Assembly: GCA_022495005.1 (NCBI GenBank)
Contig: JAGYXB010000204.1
Location: forward strand, 248,001 to 312,000
Source: Rhyacophila brunnea
Taxonomy: Eukaryota > Arthropoda > Insecta > Trichoptera > Rhyacophilidae
Length of the DNA: 64,000 nucleotides
Direction of reading: 5' to 3'
The position numbers were made by a program, and so were the translations under genes. How positions within the stretch are numbered: the stretch's first letter is position 1; every line of letters begins with the position of its first letter. Below are positions 34,756 to 47,594 of this stretch, one piece after another. The notes under the pieces are model-generated. The model was not told the origin of the DNA and searched no databases. It saw only the letters and a program-made list of their open reading frames with translations.

Positions 34756-35435
34756 CTCACTGTGACGAAGGGTGACTTTTGGAAAGAGGTAAGCTGTAGA
34801 GATTAAAGAAAAAGAGCACACGTGTCAGGTAAACTTACGGAAAATAAGACGATTATACGATATTACTACTGATGAATACTAATGACACACTAATGTCAAC
34901 GTCATAATAAATCGATGAAATTTCAATAGCTTACTGACGATATACAATTTAGCGATGAATATAAGTTATGTATTTTCCTATACCTACACGTAACATACGC
35001 CTAAAATATAGCGGTATCAACAGCTCACGAATGACAAACAACAAAACAAAAAATAATATATAGGTATATATGTTAGTCTATGACTGCATTAACTGATATA
35101 ATAATCACGAGATAAAATTATTATATATTTTTTTAAATATTCTATCTTTATATGACGTGATTGAACCCATAGATTTTTTTTTAAATTATCGCATTATTAA
35201 TTTTTAATTGAATAAAGCGGCAATCATCGATACTAAATATATTCGGAGATAGGCTTTGCCTTATAAACTTTTAGATTCGTATGAACAAAACCAGATTACC
35301 CCGATGCCCTTGATACGCAGTTCATACAATATTCACGCCAAAATCATCTCGAGTGAATCGATATTTCAATACTCGCTAGAGGCGCTGTTCTGTCACTTAT
35401 TTTTTATTTATTCTAAATTCTGACGATAGATGGCT
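34756..35435 (+). mobile_element. Second copy of the 33163 hAT MITE family, right end lost
   Basis: 'cactgtgacgaagggtgact' opens it. Homology then follows 33163 in order ('aatcacgagataaa', 'tgattgaacccatagattt', 'acgatagatggctc') to about 35435. The right terminus and target duplication were not found. Confidence 0.75.
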
Positions 35436-36070
35436 CTCGTTTATATATATATTTTTTTAAATATTACCGATAACGATATATTCAATTGATTCCCGCACAT
35501 TTTTTGGTTGTTTAAATAGATATATATTAAAGAGATAAAATGCCACCATATATTAGACATAATTCACTAATAAAAAAGTTAGGTACAATTTTAGTACGAA
35601 ATAGTATCTACTTATAGAAAGATTTTCATTTTACTCCAGCACAACTCTGTTGATCTATGTTGCTTAGAAAATCGTATCTAATCGTTAATTGGAATCATTC
35701 TTAAATATTATAATGGAAAACTATCAAGTATTAACGTCCCACACTTCAATAAATACAATATTGTCTATATTCAGACTGATACGTTATGTAGCAACACAGG
35801 CGCAACAAGTTAGGCGGTAATTATTATCTTAAAAACAAAATAATATTTTACACAAACTTAACACAAAATTAAACTAATTCTAACGAACGAATCATTTATG
35901 ACCATCGACGAAGTGAGACTAGTGCAGAATCTATACTTATGAATGGTACATATTACAATTTCACACAGATTCAAAATAAGATGCATGGTCGTCCCTTTGC
36001 CTGGCCGCCCCTATACACCACACACAATAAAGAATCTATACATATTATAAATGATAAATATTACATTTTA
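35436..36070. other. No gene seen
   Basis: AT-rich, no supported feature. Confidence 0.4.
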
Positions 36071-36075
36071 CAGTG

Positions 36076-36490
36076 AAATATCGTACTGGAAAGAGATGGT
36101 CGTATAGCATTGAGATAAAAAAATGACGCGTTGTTCATTGAGTATTGCGGACAGTAATGTTACAATTTTATTAAACTCAATGAGATAATTAATTTGATAT
36201 TATTTAGTATCAAATATCTGATAACAACGCTGTCATTATCGTCAGATATTTGATAGGTACGCCTTGATACTTATGAGCACCTACCATAATTTGTATATAA
36301 TTATATACGATCCGATTGTATTTCTAATTTACTTATCTATCTATTTTCTTATTACTCTGATGGTTTTTGTATGTATTTACATATTGTTAAGTATTGTATT
36401 TAGACATTATTTGACCTTAATGATGTCCTATACGGCCATCAGTTTCCGGTACAACATCTCATTGTAAACTGTGATACGATCAACTGCAAG
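36076..36490 (+). repeat. Dispersed repeat family L, copy 2
   Basis: 'gaaagagatggtcgtatagc', 'gacagtaatgttacaatttt', and the right end 'gtaaactgtgatacgatcaa' match 25300-25500 and 58020-58345. The two sides are imperfect inverted ends ('ttcaccgtgagctat' on the left in copy 1 versus 'actcactgtgaactgtga' in copy 3). Confidence 0.65.
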
Positions 36491-37873
36491 TACGTCTATA
36501 TTCAGGCCATAGTACTGGATTGCGAGTTATACCGATAGTGCTAGTTACTGATTATCTTCGAATGCGATACCCTGTTCGCAATACTTGAAGATTTTAGTAG
36601 CATTATACTTGTCTTTGAAATTATTATCATTTATTTCAATATGCAACACTCCTCATTTTAACATGTTGCATTCGAAGTATGTGCAAAACCTACGATCTAA
36701 GTTTACAGTCTCGTGTCCCGGCCTAACTATAATAGGCCTTGGGTCAACTGTATATTATGTATGATTTTTCGAACACGATATGAATGATATTGTTTCTTTT
36801 AAATTATAACATTGTCAAGGAGAAATATTTTTAAAATATACATTACAAAACATTTGTGGAATATTAATTTAATCACATATGTGTAAAATATATGAGTAGA
36901 TGAAAGACGAATCAAATCAAATACACTTTTAATGTAGCTTTCATAAATTCATTATTGCATTGGGGAAATTGAAAATTTGATTAATTTTGAAAAGTGAACT
37001 TGTAAGAGTTCCAGAAAAGAAAACCTTAATTTCCTTCTACAATGTCAAAGGAAATAAATCAATCGGTTTCTGCGGAACCAATTGACCTTTCATAAACTCT
37101 TAGTTCCTGATTTTTAACAGTTCCATTTTATTTTTTTGACGACTTTTTTGAACTGAACTAAAAAATCACAGATTTTTTTAAAACGCATCTATTAAAAAAG
37201 GTTAATAATGACTTATTTAAGTGAAACATCTCTGTCATGGCTTAGGCATAGCATACGTAATACATCGGAATATTTTTTTGCCTATATTATTATAGTCACT
37301 TATTTTTGATTTTAAATCAATCACTAAATTCATTTTCACTACCTAGTATAACTAATAAAAATAATGTAAGGTGCTATTTCGGTAGGTACCAGTGTTTTCA
37401 ATTCCCAAAATCTTCGAAAAAAATCGGAAAACGGGATCAGTATTACAAATTTTAACTAAAAACTAACTTTAACGAATACAGCTGTTTTAACAAATTAAAA
37501 TATTTTTTCTTCAATGATTATTCTTTATTGAACGTAAATAATAATATTTTTAAATGTTTTTTTGCAAAATATTTCCGATTGGCATATTTCTGAGGTGTGT
37601 CAAATTATTTGTCAAACAGATGATATTTTTTTCAGTTTCCATTAATTTTAACCTTAAAAACGTAAAACTTCTTAGTTTTTTTTTGCCGTGATTGAAATCA
37701 GTAATTGGCACTCAGTAAGAAAAATATTTTTTCGTAGATATTAAAATACTTCTGTAATATTATAATATTACGTTGTATAGTTAAGATTTATAGTATTTTA
37801 AAAGAAAATGTCGATAAAATTTAATGTTTCACATACAGCTTCGTTCTTATGTTAAAACATTTAATTTAAGCTA
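36491..37873. other. No gene seen
   Basis: AT-rich and T-rich tracts, without supported gene or repeat match. Confidence 0.4.
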
Positions 37874-38110
37874 GGGTAAACTGAGCTTATTCTATGATAC
37901 TAAGGTTTTTTATAGTTTTTAATAGAAAAGATGTCCTTTTTTGTACATCTTTGATAACATTCTTATGTTAAGAAAATTAATTATAGACAGAGATAATAGT
38001 TAAATTTCTTTAACAAAAGAGTTATTGAGATGTGAAAAAGGTCGTACATATTGAGCTTACTCCGTGATATGAGCTAACTCTGTGATATTGTTAATTGTAA
38101 GATAACTGTA
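37874..38110 (+). mobile_element. End of a DNA element with reiterated GAGCTNACTCNGTGATA words
   Basis: Starts GGGTAAACTGAGCTTATTCT right after TA. 'gagcttactccgtgatatga' and 'gagctaactctgtgatattg' follow at 38051 and 38071. Inverted matching words occur at 38745-38790 and, more loosely, 55045-55150. This resembles the terminus-plus-motif plan of the element at 52667. Confidence 0.45.
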
Positions 38111-40046
38111 ATAAACAAAGCAAAGTCTCAAACACACTGGTAACATCAAAATTGTCATACTGTGATTGGTATAAATGATAATATTATACAGAGATCATTA
38201 CATATTATCTAAATCCATTTTAATTTCCGTCATTTATTCCGTTTTGACATCTCATAATAGAAATGAAGTTTGTCATAATACCTAATATACGTGAAATTAC
38301 CTGCAGAAAGCAAACCCATGTTGCCATTCGATTACTCAATAAATATTTATTGGGAACACTTTGTCCGATATTAAATTATACTATAAAAACACTGTACAGT
38401 TGTAAAAAAATGTTTATAGTTTATATTAACTATTCATTTATAATTATTCAATTTATACAGTGCAGTTCGGACACAAATTCCACATTTCTTGACAATTTCA
38501 TTTATTTCATTATAAAATGATAATAAATAATTGAAAAATGGCTACTATTCAGACGTGTGACGTAACCAACTAACAACGATGTGACGTCACTCATTTTTGC
38601 GTTCATGCATGCAAATTGGCACTATTTAAGTTGAAGGTAATTTGGAATCTCATGCATACGGCCCTTAGTATATTGTACCATTACCAAGATTATTTATTTC
38701 TGTAACCGATTCTTTAAATAGAAATTGCGCTTTTGTAGTAATAATTCCTAACATCACAGAATAAGGAACTATCACGGAGAAAGCTCAGATAATAAGAGAG
38801 ACATTAGGAATGTTTCAGAAAATTGTTGACTGTAGGTCTCTGTTTTGTTAATCATTATTACTAATGACGAACATAGCTTTCCTGATCACTGATAAGTTTT
38901 CGCATATAGATTTATACAGGGTATAGGGAAACCAAAATAATATACGTATCCGGAATATAATATTTGCATGTATTTCCAGTTACCACAGACGAAACAGAGG
39001 TGGGTAGGTATATCATGTTGTCACGACATTCGTACTGATGCTATTCTATGCAGTAATAATAATTGAATTGTCTACCATGCTATAGGTATAATAATAGATA
39101 CATACGTGTATATAGTGCATAATATGATAATATTACGTATTGTTACTACTCGATCGGTCTTTATATGTAGTCCATTCATAATTTAGTGAGTCACTTTATC
39201 ACCAATCTGCTTCCGTAATATTAGCCAAACTCATATATTAAAAATGACGTCAAAATTGCAATTAAAGCTGAGAAAAATGTAAATGTTTAAAATAAGTAAG
39301 TATATTAATGTCATTTCGCATAACAAATTTATAGCGAACATCACACTTGTACTACTTTCCAATGCCACGGTGATGGCTCTTAATAAATAATTATTATAAA
39401 ACTAAAGAAGAATTTTTACACAACCACTTATCATTATTTAAATGAACAATTTCGCAAAACAAGCAAATAATCATACTTACGTAAGTATTTAAGAAAACTG
39501 ATGTACGATGAGATTATTTGATTAATTAATAAGTGTATATTATTACCAATTCAACCATACTAAAATCGTTATGGATTTTTCTGTGAAATGATATATTATT
39601 AAACATTCGTATAAATCTCCTTCCTCTTCCAAATCATATTGTTTGTTTTCGTTATGAAAATGTATGTAAGTAGTTAGTCCTCGTGATTTTTCATGACAGT
39701 GCAAGTGAAATTGCTATGCCAGTTTTTCAATTAGTATATTCTTATTTACCTAATCATCTTTCGATACTGAGGTGGAAAATTTGGGTTTTTCTCCACAGAT
39801 TACACTAGTTTATTTTTCAATTAGTTAAAAAAAATATTTATTATTATGCTTCGATTAACGCTAATTGTAGTTAAATTTTTGGACACTATTTTGAAATAAT
39901 TACAAGATAAAAAGAACTTTTTTTTACCACGTTTTAAATTTTCTGTTGAATCATATAAACTTGACTTTAGCTTAAACGATCAAAAAAAATTTGTACTTGA
40001 TAGAAATAATACTGAAATGTCATTTGTCATAGTAACGCACGTATAT
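38111..40046. other. No gene seen
   Basis: Mostly AT-rich. The right-hand words of the preceding element lie at 38745-38790. No gene supported. Confidence 0.35.
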
Positions 40047-42570
40047 TTAAATAATTTAGTTGCTAGGACCCCCTTAGCAACGAATAATAGTGTTTTACTT
40101 TTTACGATTTTCCTCCGAAATAACTTTCCATACAAAACAGCATTAACTGAAAATGAATTCAATTCTGCTCAAAGATGGCTAAAAGTATTAAAATAATCCA
40201 TTGTCATCGTGTTCTGATATATTCTAAAAGTTTAAAATGTCTATCTAGTCAGGAAGCTAGTTGAAAATCGATTGCAAGATTTGTATTGGACAAACAATAA
40301 AAAATTTGTACTGGACAAACAAGAATAAGAGCTAATAAAAACGTGGTAAAATTCACTTTAAGATATTTTCAATATTATACAACAGCTATTCAACTCAATA
40401 TTATCATCAATACGCGAATCAAAATTAGTTTCGATGTATTAGATAGACTACTAGAGGTGCTGTTATAATTCAAAAATTCTAAGAAAACAAACATAGGTAT
40501 GTGTAATTATTAATACCACTTGTCGGTGTAACCGTCGTACTGGACATTAATATATAATAGAATAAAAACAAAGTAAACAATAATTCAATTGAGCATACAT
40601 ATTATGGATCTGCACAAAGTGTAAAGTTATTTTTTACGAAGAACATAAACACGCACATTGAATAAAACAACATTTGATGTTAAGCCAGGCGATATGGAGG
40701 CGGACGTTCTGCAAAATATGATAAATAATAATTCTTTTCAATCAAATAAAAAAAAATGTATTTTTGAGTAGGTAGTAATTTCTTCTACGTTTTTAACGTG
40801 TATCGCTTATATTATATTTGGACATTTTTAATCAATAATATTATATATTACTAAGAATTTATTCGAAAGCTTTCAGGGTAAAATAGTCTTAACAATACTT
40901 AATATTAACATCCGGCATACACCCGAATCGTTCGTTACTATATCGGTATTCCAAAAACTAGTATTAATCGATATCGAAATACCGGTTTAAAAATAAATAA
41001 TATCGGTATTTTCTGTATTAAGAAAGCAGAGAAATTGCAAAAACTATATCCAAAATGACTGAATCATCATAGAAAATGAAATAATAACAAAAAATCCACC
41101 ACATATTTTTAATGATTGTGGTTTTGGACTCAATACATATTTTTTTGAAACAGCTTTTAAAAGGCTCTTGAGTTTGGTTTTATCACTAAATTAGTCACGA
41201 GAAAAAGACTCTTTTGACTTTGGTTTCTGAAAGAACGGAATATTTTTGTTTTGAGCCGTAAAGTTGTCGGCACTCAGAAAAAAACAAATTTTAACGAATA
41301 TCGGCATTGGATAATATGAAATACCGGTATTGATATTTTCATTCGGTATTGCAGTCCCTAGTCGTGGTACATCAGTTAATAAGGTAGTTTTATAAACTTA
41401 GAGGCAAGAATATCTTTAGATGTCCAGTCATTGAGTTCCTCGGATTTTTCACACTTTCTATCATTTGTCATAGATACTTGTTTTGTGAAATATACGAGAT
41501 GTTTTTAAGAGTTCGACGCTTTCTGATGAAATATCATCTGCATCGCTGTTAAATTTTGTGTTGAAGTGTTCACATCTCGTCCTCCATCTCACGGCATTGT
41601 TATCCATATTACCTATAGAAAGCCAATAATTTTCCGTGAGTGAGTTACTAGGCAACGTTGTAGTTTGCCATTATTTCATTCCAGCATTGGAAGTTACTTC
41701 CCTGTAATGCATACACCGCACACTCCGTGTTCACAAACAAACATCGATGCAAATCAGTCAATATCAGAGAAACATTATTGGCGTAACGTGCCAGCATATT
41801 ATAGGGAATAATATAATTAATTATTCAACAGGCAAGCAAATACGGATTAATTGAAATAAAAACATTTCATAAAAAAACAAAATATTTTCACGTGCAGTGA
41901 CAGTTTTCCTCGCACATTGCCTCATTATTGTGGTTAATTATTGTATTAATGGGCAGTATTTATTCTGCTGACGAATCTTCTAAAGTTGTATTTGGACTCA
42001 GTTTGAGTTTGGAGCGGATTGCCGACACTTTAGTTAATAAACAGATGAATGCAGTGTTGACAACGTAGTTTACAAAAGTACGTAAGATAACAGAATAAAA
42101 TGCTAGATATTTTCAAAATTTAAAAAGTATTTTTAGGCTATCATTTCAAAAATATATATCACGCTAATTATTATAAATATCGTTTTTATAAGAACAAAGT
42201 TCGAAAAAGATTTAGAAGGGTCGAAGAATAGAGAAAGAAGATCATACAATTTAAAATCAATGCAGGTTAAGAAATTTAGTCGTCATTTTGTATGTAACAA
42301 TTAGTGTATATATATATTGATAATAATTTTACATATTATAATGGTAGTGGTTCTTTGTCCGGTGCAAATCTTGCAATCGATTTTTAACTAACTTTCCGAC
42401 TAGCTAGACATTTGAAACTTTTAAAATATATCAGAACACGATGCCAATGCATTCTTTTAATACTTTTAGCCATCTTTAAGTAGAATTAAATTCATTTTTA
42501 GTTAATTCTGTTTTGTATTTCGATACCATTATTGGTTGCTAGGGGATCCTAGCAACTAAATTATTTAATA
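40047..42570. repeat. Pair of ~220-245 bp inverted arms about 2 kb apart
   Basis: The left arm (40047-40293) and right arm (42351-42570) are reverse complements: 'atttagttgctagga' outside, 'aaagatggctaaaagtatta' and 'atcgtgttctgatatatt' inside, and 'aaaatcgattgcaagatttg' at the inner edge. The right outer edge holds a small palindrome GTTGCTAGGGGATCCTAGCA. It could be one large foldback element or two opposed copies of a repeat. The interior contains another AT-rich element. Confidence 0.7.
40930..41365. repeat. Probable hAT-like remnant with (A)TACCGGTATT words
   Basis: 'tatatcggtattcc', 'gaaataccggt', 'atatcggtatttt' on the left are mirrored by 'gaaataccggtattgata' and 'ttcggtattgcagtcccta' on the right. 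This word-rich terminal style is familiar from some insect hATs. No clean ends or duplication. Confidence 0.35.
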
Positions 42571-42708
42571 ATAAAAATTGTGCTACCTAGTATTTTCATT
42601 TTTCAATCATGAAAATTCTAAAAATGGTTCACAAATATTATATTTAACACTGCATATCTAATAGATTCTTAGGAATCATTGAATCAATAAATATACGAAA
42701 TATACATT

Positions 42709-43056
42709 TTATATATTTAACTTTCTTGTAAATAATATTATTGTAGACTGTATAATGTTTGTATAAGACTGCTGTTTGTTATCGTAATGAATATCTGGGT
42801 TGCCACCGCGTATTCCTCCTCTTGCTTTTTTCGACGTTTCGGGCTCGTTGCAGATGCCATTCTCATAGGTGGAATAAGTATCTATATCAATATCTGAATC
42901 GATTTGGTTGAACACAGTTATTGCCCGCTCAATTGGCATTACAAATGGTAGATTAATTTTGTACTTTGGGAGAACAAGCAACTGATGTTCCCGATTTCCA
43001 CGATAGTTTTCATGGATACACAGGTCAACACTACCAAGATTGGCAGAGATCGCATT
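42709..43056 (-). CDS. Unrecognised coding segment (orphan exon or partial gene)
   Basis: The minus strand is open from about 43056 to the stop at 42709. Visible text includes CIHENYRGNREHQLLVLPKY, NLPFVMPIERAITVFNQIDS and a C-terminal tail with GGIRGGNPDIHYDNKQQ. It has no methionine at a convincing place. An AG at about 43063 ('tttaatatag') could be a weak splice acceptor. A diverged relative lies at 45600-45715, so the motif pair EH.L.VLP....NLP.VMPI is conserved between two loci and is likely to have been protein-coding. No signal peptide or membrane segment was seen. I do not recognise the family. Confidence 0.45.
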   Translation of the reverse strand, partial: NAISANLGSVDLCIHENYRGNREHQLLVLPKYKINLPFVMPIERAITVFNQIDSDIDIDTYSTYENGICNEPETSKKARGGIRGGNPDIHYDNKQQSYTNIIQSTIILFTRKLNI

Positions 43057-43224
43057 TACACCCCTATATTAAATATTGGGTAAACAATTCGGTGCAATCT
43101 TACTGCGTCTTTTGAAGAGTCCATAAGGTACTTTGATAAATAACAAAGCTTGTTATTCATTTACTCTACATATTGTGTCCATTGTGTGGATCTAAACATA
43201 CATTGAATAAAAATACATTAGGTG

Positions 43225-43310
43225 TATTTAATACAGCCGCGGGATTTGAACCTACAATACAACCTACGCATTTCGAGTCGGGGATTGTCTGTGGCCTCCT
43301 ACTCCATAGG
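43225..43310 (-). other. tRNA-like Pol III box pair, possible degraded SINE head
   Basis: On the minus strand 'tatggagtaggaggccac' (A-box-like) precedes 'gtaggttcaaatcccgcggc' (B-box-like) by about 45 bases. The T-stem does not pair well, so this is not called as a tRNA. Confidence 0.3.
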
Positions 43311-44204
43311 TATGATTCATAGATGGACTAAATTAATATTCTTGTTGTTTACCTTTAAGTATGCTTTGATGTGAAGGATATCTATTTATGAAACAGTCTT
43401 TTTTGTCTATATCATACCCTATGAAAAGATGTTATTGAAAACTCATGCATTCAAGGCGCATTATAGATAATACCCAGTCAAAGCTGTAGATAATGAAAAA
43501 AATGGTCTATGAGAAATAAACAAGCCGTTATTTTGTATCTAGATTCTAGATAATATGTACGGTGGGTGTAATTCCTGACAGAATATTCAATACCGAAATT
43601 TGAAAATTAGAATCCAAAATCCCGATACTTTTTACAGTATTAATATGATTGTTTACTAATGAAAATGTACACTTTTCTATTTAAAAAAAAGTTCAGATAG
43701 TTCATTAATATTGTTTGATACTGGTCTAGTAATTACATACACCTTATTATACAGAAATAAATTTACTTTATAATATTTCATAGTATGCAAGATGATCCCG
43801 GGATTTCAGCATTTTCTTTCCCAAAATTTTGTGATCGATAATATGAGCGGATTTGGCAACTCTAGTGCTGTGGATTTGAAACTTTTCATTTCACGCCGTC
43901 CACAAAAAGATTTTTCCAAATTCATTGGAATTAGTGAACCTATTTTCCAACGCACATTTTCTCATATTGAGTTATCAAACTGGACAAAAACAAAGTCTGC
44001 AATAAGGGATGAAAAATTTCAATAACACGGTTAAATATACCGTGTTATTGAAATTTTTGCATACTTATCATGTTTGCATAAATGAGTCATCTAGAGTCAT
44101 AACTCACATCTTCCAAAAATCTAGTTTCTAGATAATCGCAAAAACCACCAGAGCACGGTTTTTTGTAATTAGAAAAACTCCCTTGAATATTAAGACGATA
44201 CATC
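43311..44204. other. No gene seen; one perfect hairpin
   Basis: AT-rich. A plus-strand open frame at 43792-44025 has no recognisable motif and ends in the left arm of the hairpin at 44012, so it is not called. Confidence 0.35.
44012..44058. other. Perfect 20 bp stem hairpin
   Basis: AAAAATTTCAATAACACGGT (44012-44031) and its exact complement (44039-44058) enclose the 7-base loop TAAATAT. Confidence 0.85.
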
Positions 44205-44560
44205 AGTGAAACGGCAAATAATTTTCAACTATACGCGCGACGAAATTTTGGACTCGCTGGCATTCGGAGAGAGAACATCGAGTTGGGAACATGTCAATTT
44301 GTTTCGTGATGGCGACGGGGGTATTAATTCTTAAATCGCGTAAAGATGACTAAAAACGTTACTCATTTACTTGAAAAAGAAAACATGTCAATGAATATAT
44401 TATTATTGTTACTAATAGAACATTAAATGGACGCATGTTGGATTTATATGACGAATTATATTTCGTTCGGCATGCGTCATTTGCACCCGCGATCCGCGCA
44501 TCGCCTAGCTACGATCTTTTTAGACCATGCTTCAACTGAGTCATAGCCTTAATGAGTGAG
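44205..44560 (+). repeat. Dispersed ~340 bp repeat, copy 1
   Basis: Shared in the same orientation with 55190-55530: 'gtgaaacggcaaataatttt', 'tgtttcgtgatggcg', 'tgaaaaagaaaacatgtcaa', 'ttatatttcgttcggc.tgc'. Non-coding; class unknown. Confidence 0.75.
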
Positions 44561-45594
44561 AAAAACGATTTACATTATTAGAAAAAAAATATTATGTATA
44601 ATACTCATAAGGTCACGGGAAGCATTTCCAATTTTTCTAATGTGGGTTTTGACACCAACTTTGTGAATTAATGTAAGTGACTTCAAGGTGTGGGGATAAT
44701 GTGAGTTTTGATTTTAAGCTACACTAATATTTACGTATGTATATTAAAGATGCATCATACATTTTTATACAAATTTTGTAGAAATGATTGGATTTTTGAA
44801 TAAAACTAATAATTATTGTAGGATTATGTTTATGTTTCAGGATACTTTCCTCGCTTCCTTACGATTCCACCTGTATCTATAACTACTTATACATCCGATT
44901 GTCTTTCAATAATAGCCAAAGAATATCTATTTCATATTGGAAAGAGGTTTTTAAAAATGGGGTGACTTTCAAATCTGGACATGTCCAACGCTTAGTGGCA
45001 TTCATAATAAGGCATGTCCTTTTTAGCCCATGACGTAACCATATAGCTGAATAGTAAATAGTTTTACACATATGTATTATTTCTAGTAACGTTTTACAAA
45101 AAACGCCGAAAACACAAGTGAAAAGTAACTTTTTCGAGAGATGCGAAATCCGCCATGATACCTGATTTGTTAGAAAGGCCTTGGTTGAGAAATGTGAGTT
45201 ATGACACAAACAGTTAACTTTGTCAACGATTTTTGAATGGTTTAAAGTTACTTTTGATACCCAACTATTTTTCTTTATATATTATATTAATGCATTTAGA
45301 ATCACTTGGTATATTTAACTAAAAAATGACAAAATTGCAAAATGTATGACAAAATATAAATTCAAAGCGTTCACGACATAACGTAAAGAAGTGTAAGTAA
45401 TAATTTTCAAATAAAAATTCAGGGTAATTAATGTGAGTACATAATACAATAATCAAATACGAAAAAGAAAAATGCATGGAAGCACACGGAGTAAACTAGG
45501 TTAATAGACCCGATCTTAAAAACTTATAAAACAACTTCCACCTAAATTCAACCATCACGTAAGTGGAATATATTAATATCCGAAACGATTTGAT

Positions 45595-45730
45595 TAAACA
45601 ATTGGCATGACTAATGGTAGGTTAGCTCTGCACCTTGGGAGAACAAACAGCGGATGCTCCGGATTCCTAAGATAATATGACTCTAGGCGGCTCATATCAT
45701 GAAAACGTCTCCCTTAGGTACTTCTATATG
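45595..45730 (-). pseudogene. Diverged second copy of the 42709 coding segment
   Basis: The minus strand reads SYYLRNPEHPLFVLPRCRAN and then LPLVMPI before a stop, followed by SNRFGY where the first copy has FNQIDS. The alignment with 42709-43056 is clear at protein level and weaker in DNA. It is truncated by a stop and a deletion of a few codons. Confidence 0.5.
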
Positions 45731-46699
45731 GGTGAGCTGACGTTTATTAACAAACATTGTTATCATAATATACCTACATATGAGTGTTGTCGGCTAAATA
45801 GTGATATTATGTTTACAAATGGTGAAAAATGAGATTTTGATTGCAATTCTTTTACTATATAACTACCAATAGTTTGCTATAATAACTCAAAAACGTTCAC
45901 GAGATACTAGGATTTGGTTATATTGAGAAAATAAATTAGAATATAATACTTCCAAAGTTTAATATTGCTCTCTTGTAAAATTTACATTTTTGGATATGTC
46001 ACTATTGTGCAGACAGCCCTCGAATTATAATAAATTAATATATTATGCAATATCGAACAATGGTAGTTTTAGATACATGTATGGAAATTAGTCCATATAA
46101 ATCAGGATCCATTTCCCTCGATGCATCGAACCGTTTCTGATTTGAATGTCTGCAATCTTCCATGGTAGGTAGTATCCATTTTGTGGTGTTCCCAAGAACA
46201 ATATAGCGGATATCGGATAATATTACGCACCGAAATGACGACGTATAGATTTGTTCTACAGAATTACGAGCGTTCAATTATCATCACAATTCTCTGGCCA
46301 TCCTAGCTGCTCGCCCTGTGACAATTTATCGCCGGTCAATTTATAAAGTAAATTAATTATAATATACCTATTAACAATATTATAACTGAAAACAATACAA
46401 AATATTAGTTAACTAGTAACTTATGTACATGTAAAATGACAATACCGAAATACAATGTAAATGTCAGGATGTTTCGTTTAACCTGTAAAACACCTCCTCT
46501 AATCTATTTACGTAAGACAATAATATTATGTCCATTCGTAACAATGTATGCATACGTCATTGGGGCTCTGGGAGTGCATTGTTACGGAATTATGTACCAA
46601 CGAATCCTCCAAAATAATCCCGGGTTCTTACAGTATGAAAGCGCGCATATATATAGAATATTACTATCATTGATAAGAGTATAATAAAATATAGAGTAG

Positions 46700-46850
46700 G
46701 TATATCATTCATCATCATCATCATCGACATATGTGGGTCTTGGCCGTCAAAAGGAAATGTTTCTACTCCCCTCTGTCTATCGCAAGCTCTATTTACTACA
46801 GGGATCTATTTACGCAGTCCAACCATTGCAGTCTAGGTCTCGATAATTAA
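46700..46850. repeat. (ATC)n microsatellite with adjoining unassigned repeat-like text
   Basis: 'ttcatcatcatcatcatcga' at 46708, followed by GC-richer text ('ggtcttggccgtcaaaagga'). A trinucleotide tract beside such text resembles an inverted RTE-like 3' tail, but no coding part is present. Confidence 0.35.
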
Positions 46851-47594
46851 TAAATAAATAAATAATTAATTAAGTAATTGATTATTTTTATTTTTATTTG
46901 CAAGAATTTTATTTGCATTTTCACTTTCTCTTTGGTCGTTGTTTCTTCCATCCTTGTTACGTATCTTGATCAACGAAGTCGCCCCACATTCATGTGTAGT
47001 GGAGGGATTATTTATACCTAAATCATAAAAATAATGTTCTTACTGATAGCTGCATTTCTTTTCAAATTAATTATGTTAATTTTATCTCAATATCGTCAGA
47101 ATGCATGCGCCGAACCGTTGGCGTTTGGTTTTAACTGATATAGCCGTCCCAGGCATTCCACATCGAATCGAATATTTCTACAGTCATTCCCAGTTTTTCA
47201 TGACAGAGTTTAAATGAATTTAATTTAACAGTGCCCATTGGAGGGAGGAGCACGAAGATCAAAATTAAAATTTAAAATAAACAAAAATCTAATCCAAAAC
47301 TTCTGCACTGCAACAAAATTTGCCTTTGTGGCGACCAAATCAGACAATCATATCAATCATATATAGATATTGTTTTACTTCCATGAGATAATATTAGTTA
47401 AAAGAAAAATGTGAATTATTACAAGAACTCGTGGCTGTTGGATACAGTGGCTCTAATATCAGAATTCTACTTAAAGAGAAAAATATAAAAATATATATAT
47501 AACTTAATTAATATTATTAAATATTATTATTAAAGAGATAATGTTCACACATCTAAACTCGCCTCGTCTGCCGCACAGCCATAAATTAAACATT
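46851..47594. other. No gene seen
   Basis: AT-rich with a slightly GC-richer segment at 47100-47260. No feature supported. Confidence 0.35.

Noticed and set aside
38263..38520. 85-codon plus-strand frame
   Set aside because: Very AT-driven amino-acid composition, no motif and no repeat or splice context.
41461..41655. 64-codon minus-strand frame
   Set aside because: Coding-like in places but short, with no recognised motif or splice signals strong enough to call.
44883..45209. 108-codon minus-strand frame
   Set aside because: No recognisable domain, no splice or start support, and no related copy in the window. It remains possible but unsupported.
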